Below, in pieces: positions 38,838-46,044 of a DNA stretch of 64,000 nucleotides; positions within the stretch are counted from its first letter, which is position 1; each line of letters begins with the position of its first letter. Source of the DNA: Candidatus Contendobacter odensis Run_B_J11. GTDB lineage: Bacteria; Pseudomonadota; Gammaproteobacteria; Competibacterales; Competibacteraceae. Under the pieces are notes generated by a model. It did not search any database, was not told the origin of the DNA, and was given only the letters and a program-made list of their open reading frames with translations. The stretch lies in contig NZ_CBTK010000261.1 in the NCBI RefSeq assembly GCF_000531125.1, forward strand, positions 60,104-124,103. The letters run 5' to 3'. The position numbers and the translations under genes were made by a program.

Positions 38838-39866
38838 ATGAGCAGCGAAATCGAAGCGAACAGAAGCATCATCGGCATTCCACTCGGCGACATCGCTGGC
38901 ATCGGCCCGGAAATCGTGGTCATGGCGCTGGCGCAACCGAACGTTTACCAAACCGCGAAACCGCTGGTCATTGGCGAAGCGGGGGCATTGCGGCGAGCGT
39001 TACGGATTACTGGCCTGAATCTGGAGCTTCGGATTCTTGTCGATCCTGCTCAAGGTCAGTACCAACATGGCGCTATAGACCTCATCGATCTCGCCAATGT
39101 GGACGCCGATCAAGTGGCGTTCGGCCAAGTGCAGGCAACGGCCGGTCGTGCCGCCTATGAGTTCATCGAGAATGCAGTGGAGCGATGCCAAGCCGGCCAG
39201 ATTGACGCGCTGGCGACGACACCAATTAACAAGGAAGCGTTCAAAGCCGCTGGCGTCCATGACATCGGCCATACCGAACTGCTGGGTCGGCTGACCGGAA
39301 CCGCCGATCCGCTGACGATGTTCCAAGTGTTCAACCTGAAAGTGTTTTTTCTGAGTCGGCATGTTTCGCTGGCGGGTGCAATCCGGTTGGTTACCCGGCA
39401 ACGGGTGCTGGATTATCTGCAACGCTGCGCCGAAGCATTGGAAACCTTGGGCATTCCTCAGCCGCGTTTGGCGGTGGCGGGACTGAACCCACATGGCGGT
39501 GAACACGGGCTGTTTGGCGCTGAGGAAGGGCGAGAATTGGAACCGGCGATTGCCGACGCCTGCGCTTTGGGTATTAACGTCACCGGCCCTATTGCCGCTG
39601 ATTCGGTGTTTCATCTCGCCCTTCAGGGCAGTTTCGACGCGGTGCTGTCGCTGTACCACGACCAAGGGCATATTGCGACCAAAATGGTGGATTTCCAGCG
39701 TACCATCGCGATCACCCTCGGCCTGCCCTTCATCCGCACCTCAGTGGACCACGGCACTGCCTTTGACTTGGCGGGTAAAGGGGTGGCTAATCCGTTGAGT
39801 ATGGTAGAAGCAGTTCGACTGGCGGCGATTTATGCACCTGTTTACCAGCAGAACCGGGTGGATTAA
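38838..39866 (+). CDS. PdxA-family dehydrogenase (4-hydroxythreonine-4-phosphate or threonate-4-phosphate type)
   Basis: The 342-residue NAD-dependent decarboxylating dehydrogenase matches the PdxA family ([59 protein letters not shown]). Classical PdxA belongs to the deoxyxylulose-phosphate route to vitamin B6. That route is normally absent when pdxS and pdxT are present, and both are encoded 1.6 kb away. A PdxA2-type role in sugar-acid catabolism is therefore as likely. No kinase of the threonate pathway is adjacent. Confidence 0.85.
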   Translation: MSSEIEANRSIIGIPLGDIAGIGPEIVVMALAQPNVYQTAKPLVIGEAGALRRALRITGLNLELRILVDPAQGQYQHGAIDLIDLANVDADQVAFGQVQATAGRAAYEFIENAVERCQAGQIDALATTPINKEAFKAAGVHDIGHTELLGRLTGTADPLTMFQVFNLKVFFLSRHVSLAGAIRLVTRQRVLDYLQRCAEALETLGIPQPRLAVAGLNPHGGEHGLFGAEEGRELEPAIADACALGINVTGPIAADSVFHLALQGSFDAVLSLYHDQGHIATKMVDFQRTIAITLGLPFIRTSVDHGTAFDLAGKGVANPLSMVEAVRLAAIYAPVYQQNRVD

Positions 39867-39928
39867 ATCCAGCTTACTTGAATATTACTAATGGGGTCTC
39901 AATGACTATTTCAAACCAATATTGTTGG

Positions 39929-40067
39929 TCCTGTAAATTTTCCTGTGATGGCGAGGGTTGGTAGCGTCAGGCTAGGGTGTTGACTGAATCCAACTCATTG
40001 ATTTCAATAGGTGATGTTTATTTTATCTGTCTGTCCCACAGTTCCGATCACAGGAAAATTTACAGGA
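39929..40067. mobile_element. MITE-like element with 21-bp perfect inverted repeats
   Basis: The left arm is at 39929-39949 (CCTGTAAATTTTCCTGTGAT after a T), and its exact reverse complement is at 40047-40067. The 139-bp unit has no coding capacity. Perfect long terminal repeats with a short non-coding core are typical of miniature transposable elements, but a flanking target duplication is not obvious. A large hairpin with a regulatory or terminator role is the alternative. Confidence 0.5.
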
Positions 40068-40221
40068 GGCATTATTTGCAACTGTGATGGGGCAATAATT
40101 CGGACAGTTTCAGTTCTCCAGGCGTCTGGGCGAAACCCCGATGAGTTCACGAAACCCCTTGAAAAACCACAGCGTCGATCCTTGATGAAAATTTAATTAA
40201 AATCAACAAGTTATCTTATCA

Positions 40222-40332
40222 GGACTTTCGCTAAACTCGTAAATTCGTCATACCCGCGAAAGCGGGTATCCAAGTTTTTCAGCGGCTGACTGGATTCCCG
40301 CCTACGCGGGAATGACGGAAAGTGAAAGTCCT
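40222..40332. repeat. Composite REP-like element (CGTCATACCCGC family)
   Basis: Two palindromic cores (CCCGCGAAAGCGGG and CCCGCCTACGCGGG) face each other, bounded by GTCATACC and GGAATGACG. The outer ends CAGGACTTTC and GAAAGTCCTG are also inverted, so the whole unit can fold on itself. The same family recurs at 51701-51990. Confidence 0.8.
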
Positions 40333-40443
40333 GTTTATCCAAGTCCAGTCAATCCCTGAGTTGAATTTAATTTAGCCTATGAAAGCTAACTGGTTGATGG
40401 TAATCGCCAAAACTGTCCGAACCATTGTTAAAGCATCGGTGCT

Positions 40444-40830
40444 ATGAACAGGATGACAGGGATTTTACTGGGTCTTGTTGCTCTCCTGAGCATCGCCAGC
40501 GCTCAAACGGTGAATGAGTCCCCACCTAGCCGTTGTCAATCGAAAGAAGACCTCGCCGAGCCTTTTACTCCGGTGGAATTCAAGGTGGTCGGTCAAGGCC
40601 GGTTGTATTTCTATTCGGCTCCGTTTCCAGAATGCAAAACGGCTCTTTTCATCATTCCGAATGACTACGGCTATAGCCAAGCACTGCATGAAGGTTGGGC
40701 ATCGATCACTTACTTTTCTCAGGGCGATGTCATTAGCGGCTGGGTTGAGGCGAAACGCTTGGAAATGACCGATCCGCGTGTAGCGCGTGGCGAGATCGAC
40801 GCTCCGCCTAAAGCCGCATTGGCGCCATGA
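40444..40830 (+). CDS. Secreted SH3-like small protein, unknown
   Basis: The 128-residue protein has a signal peptide (MTGILLGLVALLSIASAQ). The following domain resembles bacterial SH3 repeats (GRLYFYSAPFPECKTALFII, then ISGWVEAKRLEM). Two cysteines (C32 and C65) could form a disulfide in the periplasm. I do not recognise a specific family. It overlaps the next gene by 4 nt. Confidence 0.65.
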   Translation: MNRMTGILLGLVALLSIASAQTVNESPPSRCQSKEDLAEPFTPVEFKVVGQGRLYFYSAPFPECKTALFIIPNDYGYSQALHEGWASITYFSQGDVISGWVEAKRLEMTDPRVARGEIDAPPKAALAP

Positions 40831-41267
40831 AAAGCAACAAGCAACGCCGTCAGGAGATTAAAGCCCAGCGGCTGCGGCGTATCGTTAAGAAAACTCGCGC
40901 AGTCAACGCCCGTCCGGTGGATCGACCGATTGGCACCGTTGCGGTCACACCGCTATTGCTGCGGCACAACAACAGCTACGGTATCCCCGATTTTGTCCAG
41001 CGCGGCTATTACCAGGATCGGCCTTTCCGGTGCAAGGATTGCGGCGTTGAAGAAATCTGGACGGCGGCACAACAGCAATGGTGGTATGAAGAGGCGCAGG
41101 GCGACGTGTGGACAGTGGCGGTGCGGTGTCGAATTTGTCGCCAGCACGAACGCGAGCGGAAAGCCGAAGCCCGGCGCGTTCATCGGGAGGGGCTGGCGAT
41201 GAAGCAAGGACGCCTATCCAATCATACCGATGATCAACGCCATGCCACATCCGATCAGAATCAGTAA
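40827..41267 (+). CDS. Probable zinc-ribbon protein
   Basis: The 146-residue protein starts with a strongly basic segment (MKSNKQRRQEIKAQRLRRIV). The core is a zinc ribbon of the zf-trcl type: FRCKDCGVEEIWTAAQQQWW, then VRCRICRQHERERK, giving two CxxC pairs. The family is often found alone in proteobacteria, and its role is not known. The start overlaps the previous stop by 4 nt. Confidence 0.75.
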   Translation: MKSNKQRRQEIKAQRLRRIVKKTRAVNARPVDRPIGTVAVTPLLLRHNNSYGIPDFVQRGYYQDRPFRCKDCGVEEIWTAAQQQWWYEEAQGDVWTVAVRCRICRQHERERKAEARRVHREGLAMKQGRLSNHTDDQRHATSDQNQ

Positions 41268-41522
41268 TGCTATGCCGATGAGTACCTGCCAACGGTTGGG
41301 TCGTCGCGAATGGCTGTTTCCGGGCTGCCAATCTGGCATCACCCACATCGAGTACAGCCCACCCATCCAGACCAGTCCCGCGAATCCCAGCATTACCTTC
41401 GCCGCCCATGCGGGCAGCACACTCCAAAGCAACGCTGTAGCAATACTCACGGCCATCATGAGCAACGGCACTTCGAGTAAGTAGCCTCGCTGATAGCACC
41501 GCACATGACCGATGAGGGACAT
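41214..41522 (-). CDS. Small membrane protein, unknown
   Basis: The 102-residue ORF has three hydrophobic segments (LLMMAVSIATALLWSVLPAW, VMLGFAGLVWMGGLYSMWVM, LIGIALLILIGCGMALIIGM). It converges with the zinc-ribbon gene and overlaps its 3' end by 54 nt. The regular membrane pattern argues for a real gene, but I cannot name it. Confidence 0.5.
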   Translation of the reverse strand: MSLIGHVRCYQRGYLLEVPLLMMAVSIATALLWSVLPAWAAKVMLGFAGLVWMGGLYSMWVMPDWQPGNSHSRRPNRWQVLIGIALLILIGCGMALIIGMIG

Positions 41523-41967
41523 ATTCAGTGATCTCCAGTAGGGGAGATTTGAAGTCCAGCTCTGTACCGTTGGACTTCAAACCTCATCCACAGACGCTTT
41601 TTCAATTTGAAGCGCCGCGCATGAAATAGCATTTCAAATTGAAACAGCACCCCGTCGTTAATGAATAGACCCGCAACGCTAACTCATTCACCAGCAACAA
41701 CTTCTGCATCTGGTACAAAGATGGCACGGTCAATGCTTGGATTTAGCATCTTTTTATCGATAACGGAAACGCCAAAATGTACCGGACTACTTTTTCGGCC
41801 ATATCGCCTGCGGTCACACCCAGATTAACTACTTTTTCGGCCATATCGCCTGCGGTCACACCCAGATTATTATCCGTTCCAGCCCGGCAAATGCGCTCTC
41901 CGAACCCGCTACCATCGATCAGCAGCGCACCAAGAGAAAAACTATAACAATTCTGTTGCTCTGAGTC
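41523..41967. other. About 440 bp without a gene, upstream of the CRISPR locus
   Basis: The stretch contains a 42-bp tandem duplication (41786-41869) and an inverted pair around 41540-41640 built from AGATTTGAAGTCC-like and TTTCAATTTGAA-like segments. No ORF is convincing. The minus-strand frame across it encodes only the duplicated peptide NLGVTAGDMAEKVV in an otherwise family-free chain. Confidence 0.5.
41786..41869. repeat. Perfect 42-bp tandem duplication
   Basis: Two exact copies start at 41786 and 41828 (ACTACTTTTTCGGCCATATC at the start of each). It is a clean recent duplication just upstream of the broken cas6. Confidence 0.9.
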
Positions 41968-42315
41968 ATGCCAACCTTCCCGGTTTTGCCTCTGGCCCGT
42001 TATCGCCTGACCTTTCGCGTCGTCACTGCCCTGCGGTTGCCGTCTTATACCGGATCTGCCCGGCGGGGGGGCCTTCGGCCATGCGCTCAAACCGATGAAA
42101 AACAGCGGGTCTCGCAGGATCAGGAACCGTTCTAGCCGTACCTCTGGCTCGGCCAGTGGACGCACGCCGGCAAAGGCGCGGTGATGGGTTTGGGGCGCTA
42201 CCAGATCGCCCCCCCGGTAAATGATGGCGACAAGCTTGCCGAGCCGGTCTTTGAGTTTCAGCGGGTTTATCTTAGTTGCATTGGCACTAGGCTGAATAAA
42301 AAAGGCTCCCTGTGA
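41968..42315 (+). pseudogene. cas6: Remnant of a cas6 gene (CRISPR RNA endoribonuclease)
   Basis: The start at 41968 reads MPTFPVLPLARYRLTFRV and RLPSYTGSA, typical of the N-terminus of the Cas6 group linked to type III systems. After a run of seven Gs at 42065-42071 the frame shifts; the +1 frame continues with the family-like GAFGHALK. The middle of the protein is missing. The C-terminal signature then follows in the first frame as YLWLGQWTHAGKGAVMGLGR, after an in-frame TAG. This is the glycine-rich loop of Cas6. Only about 90 of the usual 250-300 residues remain, so the gene cannot work. Its last codons overlap the start of the ring-nuclease gene (TGTGA). Confidence 0.75.
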
Positions 42316-43439
42316 ATCCGGAAAACTACCCCCGTCGCATCCTGTTATGTGTCGCTGGTCTGTCGCCGCAAATCGTCACTGAAACGCTGTACGCCCTGAC
42401 GGTCATCGGCGAGCCACGCTTCGTTCCCACCGAAATTCACCTGCTAACCACTGCCGAGGGCGCGGAACGGGCGCGCTTGACCTTGTTGAGCGATGAACCT
42501 GGCTGGTTGCAGCGCCTGCGCCAGGACCACGGCCTGCCCGAAATTCGTTTCACCCTCGACACGATTCATATTCTTCGCGCCGCTGACGGTCGTTTGCTGA
42601 ACGACATCCGCGACGTGGCGGATAACGAAGCGATTGCCGACACCATTACCGCCATGGTGCGTGAATTAACTGCTGATCCTGATAGTGCCGTTCATGCGTC
42701 TATAGCGGGCGGGCGCAAGACCATGGGTTTCTATCTGGGCTACGCACTGTCACTGTTGGGTCGCCCGCAGGACCGCTTGTCGCATGTACTGGTATCCAGC
42801 CGCTACGAATCCAATCCAGATTTCTTCTATCCGACGCCCCAGGAACGGGTGATCTACACCGCCGACAAGCAACCGCTCGACGCCAGCGCCGCTACGGTGG
42901 TGTTGGCCGACATTCCGTTTGTGCGTCTGCGTGATGGGTTACAGGAAGCGTTGCTGACTCCCGGTGCCAGTTTCAGCGCGGTGGTGGCGCAGGCGCAGCG
43001 CAATCTGGCCGCGCCTCGTCTGACGCTTGATTTCGTGAACTGTCGGGTGCGCTGTGGTGAAACCGAACTGACTCTGCCGCCTGTGAATTTTGCCTGCTAT
43101 GCCTGGTTGGCGCGGCGAGCGTTGGCTGGTCAGCCAGGGATATGTCGTAACCGCATTAGCGCCGCTGAGACTGCTGAATTTCTGGCCGAATACCAAGCGC
43201 TGCATGGCGAGCTGGATCAAGATATCGACCGAGTGCGGTTGGCGCTTAACAGCGGGATGGAACCGGATTATTTCGATGGACGCTTGGCGGGTGTCCGCAA
43301 GGTGCTGGTTCGGGCATTGGGCAAAACCGGGGCGCAGCCTTATCTGATTCACAGCGATAAGAAGCGTCCCCTTTCGCGCTACACCTTGATGCTGGAACCA
43401 GGACAGATCCGGTTTGAAGCCATCGTTGATACTCAATGA
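42312..43439 (+). CDS. CRISPR-associated ring nuclease, NE0113 (Csm6-named) family
   Basis: The 375-residue protein belongs to the Cas_NE0113 family (PF09623), known or proposed to cut cyclic oligoadenylates and so switch off type III signalling. The N-terminal CARF-like domain starts RILLCVAGLSPQIVTETLYA and has the conserved loop HASIAGGRKTMGFYLGYALS near residue 135. The C-terminal half (from about residue 235) looks like a helical or winged-helix extension. I see no HEPN RxxxxH motif, so a ribonuclease role like true Csm6 is unlikely. It uses a GTG start overlapping the cas6 remnant. Confidence 0.85.
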   Translation: MNPENYPRRILLCVAGLSPQIVTETLYALTVIGEPRFVPTEIHLLTTAEGAERARLTLLSDEPGWLQRLRQDHGLPEIRFTLDTIHILRAADGRLLNDIRDVADNEAIADTITAMVRELTADPDSAVHASIAGGRKTMGFYLGYALSLLGRPQDRLSHVLVSSRYESNPDFFYPTPQERVIYTADKQPLDASAATVVLADIPFVRLRDGLQEALLTPGASFSAVVAQAQRNLAAPRLTLDFVNCRVRCGETELTLPPVNFACYAWLARRALAGQPGICRNRISAAETAEFLAEYQALHGELDQDIDRVRLALNSGMEPDYFDGRLAGVRKVLVRALGKTGAQPYLIHSDKKRPLSRYTLMLEPGQIRFEAIVDTQ

Positions 43440-43483
43440 AGACTTTGAAATAACTCTAAATTTTTTATTAGGAGGCCACTGCC

Positions 43484-44647
43484 ATGCACGTTTTAATTTC
43501 CTTTCTCGGTCGCGTACCCAAAGGTATCAGCGGCTACCGACCGACTTGCTACAGCTTCAATGGCGCGCCCGATGAGCCGACCGCCTTCATTGGATGGAGT
43601 CTGCACCGGCGGCTTACCCCCGACCGGCTGGTCATTCTCGGCACTGCGGGTAGCATGTGGGATCACCTGTTTGAAAAGGACATCGCTTTTGGAGCAGAAG
43701 CAGAAGATGAACGGCTGGCGCTACAGGAAGCGACTGAGGCCAAGACGGTAACGGCGGCGTTGCTCGAACCGTTGGCCCCGCTACTTGCGCAGCGGCTGGG
43801 CTGCGAAGTGCGATTGGTGTTGATTCCCTACTGCCATGACGAAGCGGAACAAATGAATTTGCTGACCATCATGGCGGCGCAAGTAGAGCCGGGCAGCCGA
43901 GTCAGTCTTGATGTGACGCATGGTTTTCGGCATTTGCCGATGCTGGCGATGTTGAGCGCCATGCATCTGCGCGTGGTGCGCAACGCGCAGATTGAGGGCA
44001 TCTACTATGGTGCCTATGAGCCTGATACCGGTGCCGCTCCGGTCATTGACCTGAGCGGATTGCTGCGCATTGCGGATTGGATTAGCGCACTAAATACCTA
44101 TGACAAGGATGGTGACTATGGCGTGTTTGCCGAATTGCTCGGTCCAGCCGGTGCGCAATTGGCGAAAGCCGCCTTTTTTGAGCGCACCAGTAATCCGGTC
44201 AAGGCTCGCGAGGCGCTGACCTCCTGGATCAACCGAGAGGATCGCTATCCAGACCATGACCCAGCGGCCCCACTCTTCCGCGATCAACTGGAACAGCGGG
44301 TACGCTGGTTTCGTCTTTCCAATCGGCCTGCCTGGGAGAAAACCCTGGCTTGGGAGTATCTGGAACGGGGCGATTATGTGCGTGCGGCCATCTATGGCTT
44401 AGAGGCGGTGATCTCACAAGAGGCCATCAAGCGGGGGCGAGATGTGGGTGATTTTGACTGCCGTGATGAGTTGCGTAATGAATTGAAGGATACGCGGGAG
44501 GGTTTCAAAACTCTGGGACGGTTGCGCAACGCATTTGCTCATGGAGTGCGTCCTTTCAACCGCGATACGGAGCGCGCCATCAGTGATCCCACTCATCTGC
44601 GCAATACGATGAAAAGTCTTTTTACTCAATTACTCGGCTCCCAGTAA
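43484..44647 (+). CDS. csx1: Csx1-like CARF-HEPN ribonuclease, TM1812 family
   Basis: The 387-residue effector is expected to bind cyclic oligoadenylate through its CARF domain and then cut RNA through its HEPN domain. The CARF half begins MHVLISFLGRVPKG and has the ligand-site segment SLDVTHGFRHLPMLAML near residue 145. The HEPN catalytic motif RxxxxH is in LGRLRNAFAHGVRP near residue 350. GGAGG lies 8 nt before the ATG. It sits between two probable ring nucleases and ahead of cmr1-6, as expected for a type III signalling output. Confidence 0.88.
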   Translation: MHVLISFLGRVPKGISGYRPTCYSFNGAPDEPTAFIGWSLHRRLTPDRLVILGTAGSMWDHLFEKDIAFGAEAEDERLALQEATEAKTVTAALLEPLAPLLAQRLGCEVRLVLIPYCHDEAEQMNLLTIMAAQVEPGSRVSLDVTHGFRHLPMLAMLSAMHLRVVRNAQIEGIYYGAYEPDTGAAPVIDLSGLLRIADWISALNTYDKDGDYGVFAELLGPAGAQLAKAAFFERTSNPVKAREALTSWINREDRYPDHDPAAPLFRDQLEQRVRWFRLSNRPAWEKTLAWEYLERGDYVRAAIYGLEAVISQEAIKRGRDVGDFDCRDELRNELKDTREGFKTLGRLRNAFAHGVRPFNRDTERAISDPTHLRNTMKSLFTQLLGSQ

Positions 44648-44649
44648 AG

Positions 44650-44958
44650 ATGATGACCACCTATTTTGTAACCCGCCACCCTGGCGCATTGGATTGGGCG
44701 GCTGAGGAAGATCTCGCCGTTGATGTGATGCTGGCCCATCTCGATCCTGAAACGATCCAGCCTGGCGACACCGTGATCGGGACGTTGCCGATTCACTTGG
44801 CGGCGCAGGTTTGCCAACGCGGTGGGCGCTATCTGCATCTGAGCTTGGAAGTGCCGCCTGAACAACGCGGTCGGGAGTTGACCGCCGCCGATCTACACCA
44901 ATTCGGCGCACGCCTGGAAGCGTATCGGGTGATTCCCGATGCCGCGCCACTGGGTTAG
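44650..44958 (+). CDS. csx16: Csx16 (VVA1548 family)
   Basis: The 102-residue protein matches Csx16: TTYFVTRHPGALDWA at the start, then DTVIGTLPIHLAAQVCQRGG. Csx16 occurs almost only beside type III systems, and recent work places it among small ring nucleases that degrade cyclic oligoadenylate. That function is from literature memory; here only the family and context are seen. The start may be 44650 or the next ATG at 44653. Confidence 0.87.
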   Translation: MMTTYFVTRHPGALDWAAEEDLAVDVMLAHLDPETIQPGDTVIGTLPIHLAAQVCQRGGRYLHLSLEVPPEQRGRELTAADLHQFGARLEAYRVIPDAAPLG

Positions 44959-44982
44959 CCGCCGCTCGATCAAATGACTTCA

Positions 44983-45048
44983 GCGCTTCCCGCCACCCTT
45001 TCCTATTCAACGAGGGGGAAAGAAAGCGGATGTCATCTCTAACTCATA
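44983..45048 (+). promoter_or_regulatory. Leader of the cmr operon; blocks shared with the cas1 leader
   Basis: Four blocks occur in order: GCGCTT (44983), CCTATTC (45002), a purine-rich block ending AAAGCGGA (45012-45030), and TAACTCATA (45040). All four recur in the same order before cas1 at 59614-59683. The last block runs into the ribosome-binding AAGGA of cmr1. This may be a promoter or operator common to both operons. Confidence 0.5.
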
Positions 45049-45057
45049 AGGATTGCT

Positions 45058-46044
45058 ATGACTGTTTTGACTGCAACGTACCGCATCGTGACCCCGATGT
45101 TTATCGGGAATGCGGAGCAAAAAGCCGATAGCGTGCGCCCGCCTTCGATCAAGGGCGCGCTGCGCTTCTGGTGGCGGGCGCTGAACTGGGGAAAATCCCT
45201 GAGCGAAGCGGGTACCACAACAGAAGCACTCAAAAGGCTCTATCGGGAAGAGCGGCGCCTATTTGGCACTGCCGCCGTAGTCGAAGATGACCGTTCGCTC
45301 GGTCAAGGCGTTTTTCTGCTCCGGGTCAGCCAGCAACCCCGCATCACGCTCGAAACCGTTTGGCCGCAAAACAATACCGGCAGTGGTTATCTGGGTTATG
45401 GACTGATGGCGACTCATGATCAGTTGCACCGCGAAGGCTTGAAGGAAGGCGCGGATTTCCGCCTCGAACTGCGTTTCAAACCGGGAACACCGTCAGCGGA
45501 TGTTGATGTCCTCATCGAAACCTTGCGAGCGTGGAGCCTGTTCGGCGGCTTGGGCAGCCGGGCGCGGCGCGGTTTCGGCTCGATAACGCTGCTGGAATTG
45601 AACGGTCAGGATGCACAGATCGATCAGTCCGCTTATGAAGCGGCGGCGCGGCGGATCCTGAGCGATGCGGTTGAGGTTAAAGCCTTTCCGCCCTACACCG
45701 CTTTCAATGGACATGCCCGGTTCGGCATTGTGGCAACCGGTCGTGAGGCGCGTGAAACCCATAATCAGGCCGGTCTGGCATATAAAAATCATCGCGGCCA
45801 GTCCAGCGCGTTACGAGGAGACGTCAAGATTCCTTTCGGATTGCCGTTGCAAGGCGTTGACCCGGACCATCGCCGCGCCAGTCCGTTGTTGTTCCATGTT
45901 CATGCCCTGTGCGATAACCGCTTCGCCGCTGCCGTGTTGTATCTGCCAGCGGCATTTCATCATGAACCGCGTTATCAACCCGCAGATCTGGCGGGGTTTT
46001 ACCGTAATGTCGCTGGTTTTGTCCCAGCGGAGGCCCACTCATGA
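45058..46044 (+). CDS. cmr1: Type III-B RAMP protein Cmr1
   Basis: Cmr1 (a Cas7-like RAMP) sits at the 3' end of the crRNA in the Cmr complex. The 328-residue protein has YRIVTPMFIGNAEQKADSVR, then PPSIKGALRFWWRALNW, the typical Cmr1 opening. The glycine-rich RAMP segment is SLFGGLGSRARRGFGSITLL near residue 165. AAGGA precedes the ATG. The stop overlaps the cmr2 start by 4 nt. Confidence 0.93.
   Translation: MTVLTATYRIVTPMFIGNAEQKADSVRPPSIKGALRFWWRALNWGKSLSEAGTTTEALKRLYREERRLFGTAAVVEDDRSLGQGVFLLRVSQQPRITLETVWPQNNTGSGYLGYGLMATHDQLHREGLKEGADFRLELRFKPGTPSADVDVLIETLRAWSLFGGLGSRARRGFGSITLLELNGQDAQIDQSAYEAAARRILSDAVEVKAFPPYTAFNGHARFGIVATGREARETHNQAGLAYKNHRGQSSALRGDVKIPFGLPLQGVDPDHRRASPLLFHVHALCDNRFAAAVLYLPAAFHHEPRYQPADLAGFYRNVAGFVPAEAHS

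Larger units (their letters stand above)
39867..40443. other. About 575 bp without a gene, filled with repeat elements
   Basis: The stretch holds a MITE-like inverted repeat (39929-40067) and a REP pair (about 40222-40332). Copies of a 12-bp inverted repeat, TTCGGACAGTTT at 40099-40110 and its complement at 40410-40421, enclose the REP pair. I see no convincing ORF in it. Confidence 0.6.

Noticed and set aside
41743..42165. Minus-strand 140-codon frame with a repeated 14-residue peptide
   Set aside because: The repeat comes from the 42-bp DNA duplication, and the frame runs antisense to the Cas6 remnant, which has recognisable motifs.
45031..45057. AAGGATTG before cmr1 as a fourth repeat mimic
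   Set aside because: Only eight bases match, there is no AATCC partner for a stem, and AAGGA is simply the ribosome-binding site.
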